A stretch of 64,000 nucleotides of DNA from Owenia fusiformis (lineage: Eukaryota; Annelida; Polychaeta; Sabellida; Oweniidae), in the NCBI GenBank assembly GCA_903813345.2, contig CAIIXF020000008.1:23794822-23858821 (forward strand), read 5' to 3'. Positions 12,301 to 23,728 of the stretch are shown here, one piece after another; within the stretch, counting starts at the first letter, position 1, and every line of letters starts with the position of its first letter. A program made the position numbers and the translations under genes. A model generated the notes under the pieces. It searched no databases and was not told the DNA's origin. It saw nothing but the letters and a program-made list of their open reading frames with translations.

Positions 12301-12503
12301 TTTGTCTCGCGAAATTCAATTTTGGCCCATTTCCTAGCTTTACAAATAATTTCAGGTGTCTTGGCAAAAAATCATATCCGTTTTTTCAGCCATTTTAATT
12401 GACTGAGAGACAGATGGCTTGAAATAATTTTGTAACAAAAAATCAGCAAAAAATTATATCCGTTTTTTTCTGTTACCATGTGAGCCCAGTACCCACGGTA
12501 CTA
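9302..12503. repeat. foldback-type element with ~336-bp tandem units (copy 2), carrying an RT insert
   Basis: It begins AGCTCACATGGTGAGCTTTT and ends ACCATGTGAGCCCAGTACCC, matching copy 1 at 2319-3530. The internal unit marked by GATAGGATTCC recurs near 11187, 11521, 11860 and 12197, a period of about 336 bp. The GTCTGTC tract at 9340 and the GTCCGTCCGTC tract at 10445 flank an inserted Penelope-like segment. Confidence 0.75.
9346..10335 (+). pseudogene. Penelope-like reverse transcriptase fragment
   Basis: An open frame of about 290 codons ending at 10208 encodes reverse transcriptase. Its motifs in order are TLYTKINL, the GIPMGIDPAPYMANLYLY block, the catalytic-type RFIDDLC box, YPEELVLNKEN, TFLDIQM, LYDKRENFNFQI and SGNIPRNQSYGIFISQ. 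The GxPMG...ANL and FIDDL spacing fits Penelope-like elements, which reverse-transcribe at open chromosome ends or nicks. The N-terminal part of the domain and the GIY-YIG endonuclease expected downstream are missing. The ATG at 9309 lies in the host repeat rather than in the element. The frame is intact despite truncation, which suggests recent insertion or capture. Another RT lineage with the same core cannot be excluded. Confidence 0.6.
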
Positions 12504-12685
12504 ATTTTTAAAATAAGTATAGCTTTATAGCCACTTGATTAACAGAATAGACGTAATCAGTATACACGATTTACATATAAGTCGACACTATGTTGTCATG
12601 GGGAGGCGGTGTGAATGATATTTTCATGTGTTTCTTACCTAAGATAGCGACCTATATCAAGCAGAAGATGAAGTGAGATGTTGCC
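12504..12685. other. short non-coding stretch, 3' region of the minus-strand gene
   Basis: Follows the stop codon of the minus-strand exon ending at 12686. No clear polyadenylation signal was chosen. Confidence 0.3.
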
Positions 12686-12930
12686 CTACAATGCTCCACT
12701 TGCAATGTTATTCAACACGGATATAAAATCTGATGATCTATTTATTTTCTGCATTTTTTCAACTACTCGGGGAATTATTGTTTTGAGTTCTTCGAGATCA
12801 TCGTCGAGATCACCGTCTGGATCATCGTCGAGACCATCGTCATCAGGGTAATCAATTGTTGGTTCATCATGCAATTGTATAGATCCATTGGACTGCTCAT
12901 TTACAAAATCAGAATTTGAGATGTTTACAC
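12686..12930 (-). CDS. last exon of an unknown gene inside the 8520-14991 element
   Basis: The minus strand has a good 3' splice site (TTTCATTTTCAG) ending at 12931. The open frame then runs 81 codons to a stop at 12686. The protein part has an acidic run (DDDGLDDDPDGDLDDDLEEL) followed by a helical tail ending NNIASGAL. Its first two bases complete the codon left by the exon at 13295-13469, giving an in-phase 364-bp intron. I do not recognise the family. The position inside a TIR element suggests it belongs to that transposon, perhaps as an accessory or transposase C-terminus, but this is inference. Confidence 0.45.
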
Positions 12931-13294
12931 CTGAAAATGAAAATAAAGAAAATGCCATTACTATAAAGAAATATATCTGATAGCAGCTTATACTGCTACA
13001 TGTACATGTAGAGCGGGATGTAGAGGGACCCTGGTTTAGGGCACATTAATAACTCCTTATATGCATACCTCGTACAGAGTAGTCAAAATAATTTTACATT
13101 TCTGGCAATTCATAACTATTTGCAATCAAGTATAAAACATTTACAAGTTTTGCGACATCAGTTAAAAGGAAATAAACGCCCATGTGCGCCTTTATAAAGG
13201 GGAACATTCGCCCAAAGGCATACCATATAGAAACTCAGTAGCTATTAACCAACAAAACACAATCAAACTGTTAATAATTTGAATATTTATTTAC

Positions 13295-13469
13295 TTGATT
13301 CTCTCTCGATCCGTCGTTTAATTCTCAACTGCATATCAGAATTTATCATCACAGTACGCCCTTCCTCCTTAAGCGTTCTTAAAGGGTGACGCATATCGTT
13401 TAGCAAATCGAACGCTCGTTTCTGATGTTGCTCACCGTTTAGTATAAAAGGCCCGATCCCGGAATAATA
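13295..13469 (-). CDS. penultimate exon of the unknown minus-strand gene
   Basis: The frame reads YYSGIGPFILNGEQHQKRAF, then DLLNDMRHPLRTLKEEGRTV and a basic end with RIKRRIERES. It stops at a GTAAAT donor at 13294-13289 and joins in phase to the exon at 12930. Without splicing the frame would stop at TAA two codons later. A stop upstream of 13475 (minus direction) means the exon starts near 13470, where an AG is present but the pyrimidine tract is weak. Upstream exons were not identified with confidence; an ATG frame at 14471-14286 beginning MYRVLIVLCALSLLQILFQL could be one. No known domain was recognised. Confidence 0.4.
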
Positions 13470-14749
13470 CTCAAGGGTTCACAGGTTCGATGTCGTTGTG
13501 TCAACACCTCTAACTGTTATATAGCCTAAGTATATTATAGATCGTCACACATTTATAAAAGGGTGATTTTTATATTGACAAATCAATTTCAAATTTATGG
13601 GTGAAGTTTCAGGATCTTCTATTTGTGTATAATAAGGAAAAATTGGCATCTACATTTCCCCATAACGTAATAGCACACAGCTTGGCATATGAAATATCCT
13701 ACACATGAAACAAAGCAGTTCTAATACAAGGATTTGTATTGGCTGTTGTACATGTACTGTTTGAACGCAATCACTCGATGGATAACGTTTTCAAAATCAT
13801 TATAAACGGATTACTTTATCTCAAAGACAATTTCAATAAACTGGATTTTACAGAACTCCCCTTATTTCTTAAAAATGGACTGATCCAGTTGATTCGCCTG
13901 GAGCCGCCATATTGTTTTTATACGGGATGCTTATCGTCACCCTTTTAACGTTCAATGGCAACGCCAAAATGATGAGACGTGTATAATAAACCTGTTTTCT
14001 CATCTAACGTTCGTTTCCGTACAAAGAGATTGGAGAGGTTAAGCTTTGCATATATAATCGAAACTGAACCTGTACGTATCACTCGACCATATACAAATTC
14101 ATGTAGCCTTCTCATATAAATAGCCGTTCAAATCCAGTGTTTGTTTAGACTACACCATAGCGTGTAATGATTCTATAGTATGTCATTGATGCGGTTTTAT
14201 AGCTGGTTTTCTATTTACATATTTTAAACGAGCTCGTTTCGTAAGATTTTTGGCGCTAAATCATGCATGATATACATCATCGTGTTCAGCAAGAATTCAA
14301 CTGTGCATCGAAATCAAAATTGACAACAAAGTGTTCAGTAGACACGAGTAAAATGGTTCCCGTTGACCCAACGTCAAATTTCAAATCTCCCGTTCTAAAC
14401 CCGAAACTCTGAAGCTGAAAGAGTATCTGAAGTAGACTAAGCGCGCATAAAACTATGAGTACTCGATACATTCCTTTGTTAATTTTTGTACTTTGCGTTC
14501 ACGGTTACGTTGTGAAAAACATCGTTAGCTTAACCTCTCCACTACCATCATGCTGTTGCATCATATGGAATACAATATCAGCAACGTTGTCGTTTCCTGT
14601 GTTACAGAAATAGCATTTGAACAGGGACGCTTCTTTTTGTAGGCCCCGTTCTGTAATAAAAACAAAACATTTTTAATTAAATATTGTTGCCTCGTTTCAT
14701 TCTTAAGAATGCTATATAGCTGCCTCGTTTCCTTGAGAAACATGCCTCG
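13470..14749. other. interior of the 6.5-kb element, no firm gene
   Basis: AAAAGGGTGA at 13556-13565 and TCACCCTTTT at 13937-13946 are possible ends of a small nested MITE. A minus-strand frame at 14471-14286 starts with a hydrophobic, signal-like segment but has no supporting splice context. The remaining sequence is unassigned. Confidence 0.3.
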
Positions 14750-15249
14750 TTTCCTAAGTGAGAGAATTGAGATGTAAATATCTCAGCAATGCCAGTATTG
14801 ATTTCTTATTTGTAATCATATTATAAAACCGGAACTTATGAACTATTTACTTGCCAAATATTAAGTTTTAATTTGAAGGATAAAAGCACGAAAATTGTAA
14901 AAAACAAAAATCTTACCGAATGAAATTTTTTCACGCGCCGCCATTTTGATACGAGGTAAAACCTCCCTCGTTTCCAGTTCATCCCCAGTGAATAGATCAT
15001 ATACTTGTACAGCATCATACCTTTCTGAGTCTGACGAACACTAAGCTTGTACAATGTATCACATGATCACATGATCTTATATAAGTATTTCTAATAGAAC
15101 AGTCTCATATTATCTCATGATCTTGTGACACTATTTAATGATCACCTATAATGCTCATATAATCTTAATACAATCTTGTAGTTCACATAATATCAATTTC
15201 ACTAATAAGGCAAATATTTTTATATATTGTTAAAATAAAGTGACAGTTA

Positions 15250-15650
15250 TCACAATCTAAATTGTTTAATCAGTATATTTTCTAATAGACCTTTTCATGG
15301 ATGTGGTTTTGTTAACAGGTTTGTTGGAAACAGCAAATATTGGAAAATGATCTGATATGTCATTGTATATAATTCCACAAAAGTCAACTTTAGAACCATT
15401 AGTAAAGATGTTATCTATGAGAGTGGCTGAAGTAGAAGTTACTCTAGTCGCTTTATATATTACAGGCATAAGGTTATATGAAGACATAATGTAAAAGTTT
15501 TCAGTATTTTCATGTTTAACAGATTTAAAAAGATCAATGTTAAAATCTCCAGCAATTAATGTAGCTTAATTTTTTTATTTTCTCTTGAAATTTAAGATAG
15601 GTATACATCTCAGTCATTGTTGAATTCCTCTAGATCAACATTTAGTGGCT
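15250..15650 (-). pseudogene. LINE apurinic-type endonuclease relic
   Basis: Minus-strand translation gives LIAGDFNIDL, then TSTSATLIDNIFTN and YNDISDHFPIF. These are the C-terminal catalytic blocks (GDFN, and the SDH metal-binding end) of the exonuclease-endonuclease-phosphatase domain found at the start of LINE ORF2. There is an upstream frameshift, and the frame ends at 15266. The RT does not follow, so it is an isolated fragment. Confidence 0.7.
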
Positions 15651-16390
15651 CATATTTTATTTATTTATTGAAATCAAAATCAAAATGTGGTGCATTCACA
15701 TACAAACATGCTTATACAATTACAGTCAAAATTAAAATACATAATATCACTAAAATACATCAATCCTTATTATAGGGAATATAAATTGCTTTCAGATATT
15801 TCTTTACACAGTGATCTAAAATATGTCCTTGTTCATTTCCCCAGTCAATGAAAGCTTTATCACCCATGATCAAGCATATTGTAATTGGAATATTAGCAGA
15901 AATAAGGCTAGATGACAGTTGTTCATTACAGGAGATTATCACGTTTAGAAAGAAGTTAGTTCTTTCATTGTTAAAATGAGGACATACAAACATACGATGC
16001 TGGATAGAGTCCTTGACATTCGTATCACATAAATTGCATAACCCATTACCTTGGCCCCATGATCGCTCCTTGTCAGTATTCAGACCAAAACACCCTGATC
16101 TTGCCTTGAATGTCAGTTTCTGACCATAAAACAATTTGTTTTTAATTTCTTGAAAACAATTTGTTTTTAAGGAGCTGTACAGAACAAGAGAAGATTTGTC
16201 TGCAATGGTGTCTAGAAAACTGCTTTTGCTTCTTTCATTCGATATTTTAAGATATCCCTGATACCAGTCCGTGTTATCAACATGAATGGCTCTGTCTAAC
16301 CCATGTTTGATCAAAATGTTATTGATATTTGAAAAATAAGGCCATGAACATTTGTCATTATGTGAAATGGAAAACTTATCATACATTGTG
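15651..16390 (-). pseudogene. LINE ORF2 C-terminus and 3' end
   Basis: An open frame of 208 codons (16386-15760, minus) ends in a zinc-knuckle region CNLCDTNVKDSIQHRMFVCP, preceded by LTFKARSGCFGLNTDKERSW. This C-x2-C...H...C pattern after the polymerase is typical of CR1/L2-like LINEs. Downstream on the minus strand AATAAATAAATAAA at 15668-15655 marks the 3' end. The polymerase itself is missing (5' truncation, common for LINEs). Confidence 0.7.
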
Positions 16391-16516
16391 TTACATTGTT
16401 AATGAAGGTAAGGTACATTGGATGTTCACATCTAATAAAATTACTTGACAATAATGTATGAAAACATTTTATTGTATATCAGTGTTTAAAATATTACAGA
16501 AAGAGATAATAGTATA

Positions 16517-16676
16517 CAAATAGTGACTGCCTTTGAGGGAAAAAGTGCAAAATATTTTTCCCGAGGGAATATCCTGTCTACTGACATGTTCGTTCCCGAG
16601 GCTTGAGGCCTATGGGGTTATTCATGAGGTGAACATTTTTACACTATTTCCCGAAAATGTGGCAGTCACTATTTGT
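16517..16676. mobile_element. 160-bp MITE with ACAAATAGTGACTGCC ends
   Basis: ACAAATAGTGACTGCC on the left is mirrored exactly by GGCAGTCACTATTTGT on the right. The arms continue imperfectly (GGGAAAAAGTG against CACTATTTCCC). No coding sequence. Confidence 0.7.
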
Positions 16677-17319
16677 CTTATTATGTAACCCATATGCACT
16701 CTGTAAACAAAAACAAAATGAGAAGTCTTTTAATTTCAACATTTAATGTTTACAGGTTTTTATTTGTATTTAAAGGCATTTTGCCTTTCAACTGCTATGA
16801 GGGGATGATACTAATAACTGGTCACATGACCCAACTGGTGATTAATATTTTTCATCTTCCCTAATAGCAAGGATTTAGGACTTTCCAGGGAGTTAGTTCA
16901 TCTATTTTGTATCATGTGACAATGAATAAACCAATGAGCATCTAGAATACATATGAGGTATATAATAATAAGGAGTAATGTAGTATCTGTAAAATATGCA
17001 ATATATGTAACAGATAAAAAACATTGGATGTTTACATCTGAACATTCTTGTTTGAAGCAAAAGATACATGGAAGCTTTTTTATCAGTATTAGTGCTAAAG
17101 GAGTTAAAAGATGACATAAGTGCATAATCAGCTGTCTAAAAATGATAAAATGTGTTTATATGTATTACATTTTGAATAAAGAGGAAGAAAATTCGATGGG
17201 TACAACTAAGAAATTGTTCTAATTAGATATTACAAAAAATGCTATTTATCAGTATGAGTGTTTAAGGGGTTGAAATATCAAAATAGTACATAATCAGTTG
17301 TCTAGAAATATTAAATGTA

Positions 17320-18319
17320 CAGGGCGTATCAAAAAAACGCAACAAGTAGATATCTTGTAAAATCACAAAACTAGTGATGACTACATCAATTTCATTCAAT
17401 GCACCATAAAGCCACATCTCACCTCTTTGCAATGATATGTCATTTATTCACATGTGGTAATGGTTGGGTGAGAAATCCTTCCATTTGCACAGTGGGTCAA
17501 AATCGGCTCTGCACAAAGTTTTAGATATTGAAAAAATCAGTGCAAGGGCTAAGTGCCAATGGAAGTTCCCCTGACTTGGAATGTTGTGACCTTTTCTTTT
17601 GGAGCTATCTCAGGAGCATCTGTGCTCACAATTCCTCCACCAGATATTGCAAAACCTCGAGTAAGAATTGCCCATGGGCTTCTTTTCTCTGCTTTAACCC
17701 AGAGATGAATCATGGCTGAACCATGCATGACGTGGATAGATCTAGATGAGTGCATCTTCATGTGCAAGGAAGTGGCGGCAATTTGGAGGGTTTTAGGATG
17801 TATTCTTGCAAGAGTATTAGTATGAACACTTTACCGTCTATGACACACCTGTCACACCTTCTCCCAATAGCCCCTATGCCCCTTGTACTGACTTTTGCAT
17901 TGTTTAAAACTTGTGTCCGAGCTGAATTTTGCCCCATTTTGCAAAATTAATGATTATTCGGCCAGAGATGACTCCCTGTGAATGAATGATATTCCATTGC
18001 AAAGAGGAGTAATTTGGCTTTTTGGAACATTGAAAGAAAAGGATGCAGTCAGCATTGGTTTTATGTTTTCTTCCCAATATTGCATCGGGCTCCGAACACT
18101 GACTTTTGCGATGTTTATAACTTGGCCCCAAGCTAATATTGGCCCACTTTACAAATGGAATGATTACTCGCCCAACCATGACTAAATTTCAATGAATGAT
18201 ATATCATTGTAAAGAGGAGACACATGGCTTTATGGTGCATTGAATGAAATCAATGCTGTTATCACTGGTTTTGTGCTTTTCCGAGAGAACAATCTGTTGC
18301 GTTTTTTTGATACGCACTG
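17320..18319. mobile_element. 1000-bp TA-flanked MITE, CAGGGCGTATCAAAAAAACG ends
   Basis: The left end CAGGGCGTATCAAAAAAAC is mirrored by GTTTTTTTGATACGCACTG at the right end. TA dinucleotides on both sides are the target duplication, placing it with Tc1/mariner-type elements. The arms extend about 130 bp (CATTCAATGCACCATAAAGC against GCTTTATGGTGCATTGAATG). Inside, a roughly 205-bp unit is repeated (about 17885 and 18090). A minus-strand open frame at 17767-17549 has no recognisable transposase motif. Confidence 0.75.
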
Positions 18320-18797
18320 TATAATTTGTAACATTGTAAATGAAGATGAAGAACATTGGTTGTTTACGTCTGAGCATAATTGTTTGAAGACAAAATATTT
18401 GAAAACATTTTAATCTGTATTAGTATGTAAAGGGTTAAATATCACGGAAGCATAGTAGGAAGTAATGTAGTATCTGTGAAATATGTAACATTAAACATTA
18501 TAAATGAAGATAATTAAACCGTCATTGATATTTACTACAATGTATGAAAATATTTTAATTCAGTATTAAGTTAAAGCAGCACGGAAGCACATAATCCGTG
18601 ATGTAGAAATTATAAAATCTATACTATGTGCAACATTTAAAATGGAGATAAATAAGTGTTGATGTTTACAACTGAACATGAATGTCATATTTTGAAAGGA
18701 ATGAAAACACTATTATCAGAACTACTGTTCAAAGGGTTAACATATGACATCAGCTACCTATCGAAAATATGTATGTGTAGCATCCTTAGTTTAGCTA

Positions 18798-19289
18798 ACA
18801 CCCCAGTCACATTTCCTACGGCGACCTTGCGGTCTATCATTTCTGCGGCCAGTAGCTTTTCTACGCTCGCCGCAGAATTTCTGCGCTCTCATACTTTTGC
18901 AGTCACATTTCCAACGGCAGCCGCACGGTGAATTTTAAATTTCTATTGATAAATAATAGTTTTTTCATTTTATTTACATCAGGACAATTTACAAATGTTA
19001 TTCAAAGTGCTAGGATGTAATATCAAATGAAAAGTGATCGTGAAACACTGACAAATAATGATTCAATCTTGTTGAGCCAGTTGATTTCTACGGGGACCTC
19101 AGAAATGAACAAATATTATAACTCCGAGTTATAATTTCTACGCCTTCCCTGCGGCTTGTAAAAATCTGCATACGCCGTACGGAGGCCGCAAGGCGAGCGT
19201 AGTTTTTCTACGCTCGCCGCAGAAATTCACCGATTTAATTGTTCTGCGGTCGACTTGCGGCCGCCGTGCGACAAATGTGACTGGGGTGT
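18798..19289. mobile_element. CCCCAGTCACA foldback element, copy A
   Basis: Ends are ACACCCCAGTCACATTT and AAATGTGACTGGGGTGT. It is GC-rich against its surroundings and carries internal inverted blocks such as TTTCTACGCTCGCCGCAGAA. Outside the left end is TTAGCTA, which also follows the right end of copies B and D, so the true terminal repeat may be longer. No coding sequence is seen. Other copies are at 28429, 42402 and 43551. Confidence 0.8.
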
Positions 19290-19473
19290 AAATGAACATT
19301 TAATGTTTACAAGATAAAAAATCGTTTAAAATAGAATATTAGATGAAAATGTTTTATAAGTATCAGTGTTTGAAGGGTTGATACCCTTAAAATCAATAAA
19401 TATAATAGAGAAAAGCAAAAACATTTACGGAGTCATAGATTATATAAATGTGTGATGTTACAAATATATTATA

Positions 19474-20448
19474 TAGGGTCCAATAAAGTGAACCCTTGCA
19501 ACCGGCTATATTTCCCTTATTACCTGCAGGAATCCTTTCATAGTTTCACATATTGTAGAGGAAGGTCTAAAATTTTTGTTGGTACTATACATTTTTCTTA
19601 GTATTGAAATTCGCAGAAATTATAAGCCCTAACGAAACGAACATCACTGAAAATGTGAACTTCAATATCTGCGATTCTTCAACCCTTCAACAATCTTCCC
19701 ATGGAAATCTTTTAAGCCAGAGTCTGGGAAACCTAACGTTTTCTGACTTTGTTTGGTTTTGATTCCCACACAATATGATGTAAAAATTAGCATCCTACCT
19801 CTGCTAGTTGCAAAGTTATTGTGATCAAAAGAAATGTTCAATGTTTCCAAAGACGAGAACATCTTCCAGTGAAATCGCAACATAACCCTATATGGTCTTA
19901 AAATGTCAATATATACGTTAATCATGAACCAATTTTAATGAAATATGGCTCAAAACACTGAATATTAGATTTCCTTTTGATTTTTGTAAGATTTTATATG
20001 AAGGGCTTCTCAGATTTTGGGTCACACGGGGTAACTTTTCCCCCCTCTACCCGTTTGTGTAGGTAACAAGCCTCTAAACTGTTGAATGGTTAAAACAGCT
20101 TCAAAATGGTCAATAAAAGTGTGAAATGTGTTTTCTGCTCAAATAGTGTCCCATCTGTCATATGGTAGGGTTTAAACTTATAATCTCGCACTGAAAGCTT
20201 TTTTAAGATCATCTAATGTGTATCAAAAATTTCCGTCAATCACATTGGTAAATTTTGCACAAAATCTAATTTGAGGCATGTTTGTTTAAGTCTTGTAATT
20301 TCTTCGAAATTCAAGACTGAGAATAAATGATGGTGTCAACAAAAATTTTAGACATTTCTCTACAAGATGTGATAACATGAGCAAATTCATGCATGTATTA
20401 AGGAAAATATAGCCTGTTGCAGGGGTTCACGTTTTTTGGACCACCCTG
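19474..20448. mobile_element. ~975-bp TA-flanked MITE ending CAGGGTGGTCC
   Basis: The right end (inverted) reads CAGGGTGGTCCAAAAAACG and the left end is a decayed version (TAGGGTCCAATAAAG). The arms extend about 110 bp, including GTGAACCCTTGCAACCGGC against GCCTGTTGCAGGGGTTCAC. TA flanks are present. No transposase was seen inside. Confidence 0.65.
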
Positions 20449-20449
20449 T

Positions 20450-21525
20450 ATATTTGTAAATAACTTTAAACATAACTCGAGGCATGTACTTATGAAATAT
20501 ATTGAAATACTAAAAAAAATCCAATAAATTTTTGATATTTTTAAAAAAAATATCTTTGCATTTTGGAGAAACATTTACCATGGCACTTTGTTGTATATTA
20601 AACCATGTTTAAAATAAAACTTAGTAAGAGAATCAAAATCCTTTATTTTACCCAAACTATGTAAAAATATGTAGTATAACCCTACTTTTTAACCAACCTT
20701 TGGGAATCAAAGGGTTAATTATTCAAAACTGCTTATGCTTTTCACACAAATGCCAAAAAAATTCAGAAGATATAACCGACATGTATATATACAAAAATAT
20801 CAATTATTCACTATCATAAGCTAGATGAACAATCCATAAAAATATCATTTGAAGCTATGTCTGAAATTGGAAAGAAGGTGCCACTTCAATAGCTAATTAA
20901 AAATTCGCTGCCCACTTTTCAGACAAGCACCTCATATATTCTTGGACCCTGATGTATGTGTTCACGGTTGAGAAGGTCAAATTCCATGACTTTTACATTT
21001 TCAGTAGAACCCCGAGCAACTGGAGAATCACCTTTTTGACGACGAAAACCTAAACGTGAACGTGAAGTGCGTTGCGCGCGCAACAAATTATGTAAACTCC
21101 TAAGTTATACTTGTTTTATAGGATATCCCGTCGACGTGTAGATTCAATTTTAATAGGGTCAGTTAGGATTCGGTCTTGCGTTGAACCTGTAACACGAGAG
21201 ATTGTGAGTGAGGTTGAGATTACGTAACATGGTAGTACTTTTTTACGATTTCAATCATTTTATACGGCCATTGAGACGCGAAACTCTAGCTTTTCATGTT
21301 GGCAGCAACGTGAATTTTGTTCCATGAATACATGACTAAAAAGCAAAAGTATGTTTATTTGTGTTGAACTTCTTAATTTGAAAGTAGTATATCTGTCGAA
21401 TAGTTGTGCATGCATTTAACTGGCTCAAAATAAATCGCTTGTGGGTAAACTAGCCCCGGGAAAATAGCATATATTTCCTAAGATAAATAAATTATGACAA
21501 ATGATTGCCATAGCCATTTTCAAAT
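20450..21525. other. intronic, no recognised feature
   Basis: About 1.1 kb with no coding frame of note and no repeat structure recognised. Confidence 0.4.
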
Positions 21526-21526
21526 A

Positions 21527-22622
21527 CAGGGTGGTCCAAAAAATGGGTCACTCGTATTTCAAAAATAAATATTGATTTTCTTGACGAAAACATGTCATAT
21601 TATATACCAGTGGATAGGGAATTTACTGATCTTTAATTTGGTATATTATAAGTTTAAATCTATTATAATGTCTGTCAGCCAGCGTCCATAATATAAATGA
21701 CGTCATTTTCATTTCAAAACGGGTTTTCCAAAACTTGCAAAAACAAGTTTTATTGTCATCTTTATTTACATAAACAGACGTTCAGTATGTCCACCATTTT
21801 GATCAATTGTACCCCTCAATTTTGGCCTAAACTAGCCAATAGCATTATTGATATGCTGTTAAGACAATGAATTGCACTTCTCATTAATTCAATTCTGTCC
21901 TCAAGAGACTGAATAGATGTAAAGGATTCATGGTACACAAGTTCTGTTAGTTCTCCCCATACGTGGTAGTCACAGACGTTGGGTGATCGTGTGATCTGGT
22001 CTGGGGGAGTCAGCGATTAGGGGGATGAATCTAGGCACATTTTCCTTTAAACATTTGACACTCTTGTGAGATCTATTGCTTGGAGCTCCATCTTGTTGGA
22101 AAATGTAATGATTCGAGAATAAGCTCATATCAGGATGGTGTAAGAACAACATAATTGGATAATGCGATGTCAACATCTGCGACTTCCACGTATTGGGAGA
22201 ACCTACAGAATTGCTTGGTTTACCATGAACCCCTTACATCTACTCAGTCCCTTATTAAGGATAGACTTGTTGAGAAGTGGAATTCATTGTCTTAACAGAA
22301 TTTCAATGATGTTTTTGACCAGTTTAGACCAAAATTGAGGGCTATAATTGATCAAAATGGTGGACATATTGAACATCTGTTTGTGCAAATAAAGTTGACG
22401 AAAAACTTTTCTGCAAGTTTTTGAAAACCCGTTTGAAACTAAGATGACGTCATTCATATAACGGACGCTGGTTGACAGACATTACAATAAACTTGAACTT
22501 ATGATATACCAAATTAAAGATAAGTAAATTCCCTATCTACTGGTATATAACATGACATGTTTTCATCAAGAAAATCAATATTTATTTTTGAAATACGAGT
22601 GTCCCATTTTTGGACCACCCTG
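21527..22622 (-). mobile_element. degraded Tc1/mariner-like element
   Basis: Ends are CAGGGTGGTCCAAAAAATGG and (mirrored) TTTGGACCACCCTG, with TA on both sides. The inverted arms are about 220 bp long. On the minus strand a short frame (22176-21970) contains IFQQDGAPSNRSHKSVKCL. This matches the second catalytic-Asp region of IS630/Tc1/mariner transposases, where QQDGAPxH is usual; here the His is replaced by Asn. Sequence after the following frameshift continues with a WGELTELVYHE-like tail. The N-terminal half of the transposase is missing, so the element is not autonomous. Confidence 0.75.
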
Positions 22623-22624
22623 TA

Positions 22625-23728
22625 TATGCTAACACCCCTATTTAATATATGAGTTAATCCAATGTACTGCTACCTGAGGCCCGGGTATATAGTCATTAAT
22701 AAAAAATCAGTCTTATTCTTATTCAATGTAAGTAATATATATAGTAAAGTCAGTATAATATACATGTATACACCACGCATTACCAACTTAGTACACTAGG
22801 GGACTTTTTAAACATTTTTAACGTATTCCTGACTAAACAAATACGAGGGTCTATCGCAACAAAATGATAAAAACACTAGTCACAATTACAGCCAATCATT
22901 AGTGGCTGTCTCATCTATTTTAGTTAAAAGGTCAATGAAAATATGCATACGCATTTATCCCGTGCCATGACTGAGAACGTCTCAATCTTTTGCCTGTACA
23001 CTTAAGATAACTACTTCAATATAGATTCCTAGGTATTTTAGCACAATTTAGTCACTTAAACTTTGGTTATCTAATAAAGTCAAAATTAAATTGGAAACGT
23101 TTCTTATATGGTACACTATCATTTACAAGACGTGTTAACATTAACATACTCAGTCTCAGTGTTATGTTATGTTATGTTATTGTGTTTTATTTCAGTTTAT
23201 AATAAAATCATATACATCAAATAAGATGGAAGACCCCCTAATGGGAGTATTATCCATATTACAACGTAAAATAATGAAAAAAAAATTACAAAATGTCTAC
23301 ACACCACTGAACCCCATCTCCACCTCAGTCCCCCCCCCACAACCACATGTACGATGCCTTTAGAAAAAGAACAGTTGATCGAGTGCCAGAAGTGCGTCTC
23401 AGGATAAACTGAATAGTATGGGTCAGTTTAAGGTCATGTTTATTGATATAGTCTAGTGCAGTATTTCTTGAAAAGTGCGCAGCCATAATATTTGTTATTT
23501 TGATTATTTGTTACTTGGCTGATGGTGCTCTTTGAGCCTAGCCAATTGTCATGGTAATGATTGTTGATTTTGTGGAACTAAGTAAAAAATTCACTCCCAA
23601 TATGAGGAAATTGAGAAAAATGGGTCAACGTTTTCAAAGTTATCAAAAATGCATGATACTCACAGTGAAGTACTGTAGTCAGGTAGCCCCTTCTCTGGAC
23701 CAAAATCATAGTAATTAATTCCTTTTAG
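22625..23728. other. intronic, mostly featureless
   Basis: A pentanucleotide run (GTTAT, about four units) lies at 23161-23180. The rest shows no gene or repeat that I can support. Confidence 0.4.

Larger units (their letters stand above)
8520..14991. mobile_element. 6.5-kb DNA transposon candidate with ~240-bp inverted ends
   Basis: The left end TCACTGGGGATGAACTGG and the right end CCAGTTCATCCCCAGTGA are inverted copies. The arms continue for about 240 bp (8520-8766 and 14750-14991) and include TCAAAATGGCGGCGCGTG and TTGGCAAGTAAATAG. Both sides are flanked by ATA, a plausible 3-bp target duplication. Just inside each arm the motif GAAACGAGGCA recurs three times (about 8758, 8791 and 8815; mirrored at 14690-14755), as expected for transposase-binding sites. 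A spliced gene lies on the minus strand inside (12686-13469). A separate repeat holding a reverse transcriptase (9302-12503) is inserted in it. The superfamily could not be assigned. Confidence 0.65.
16390..19400. repeat. degenerate ~150-163-bp tandem array, interrupted by insertions
   Basis: A block TTATCAGTATTAGTGTTTAAAGGGTT (consensus, written in pieces in the sequence) recurs near 16475, 17082, 17245, 18410, 18560, 18712 and 19350. It is accompanied by AATGAAGATAAA and TGGATGTTTACA blocks. The neighbouring copies are 150 to 163 bp apart. Elements at 16517, 17320 and 18798 are inserted in the array. Confidence 0.6.
6042..23728 (+). other. PLB1: intron of the phospholipase B1-like gene (17.7 kb)
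   Basis: Bounded by the donor GTAAGT at 6042 and the acceptor TTTTAG at 23723-23728. It is filled with LINE relics, foldback elements and MITEs listed separately. No additional host exon was recognised and none is needed by the reading frame. Confidence 0.8.

Noticed and set aside
18656-18931. Open frame over CCCCAGTCACA copy A (and its equivalents in copies B and C)
   Set aside because: The frame starts outside the element and continues by chance through GC-rich foldback DNA; copies do not conserve a protein.
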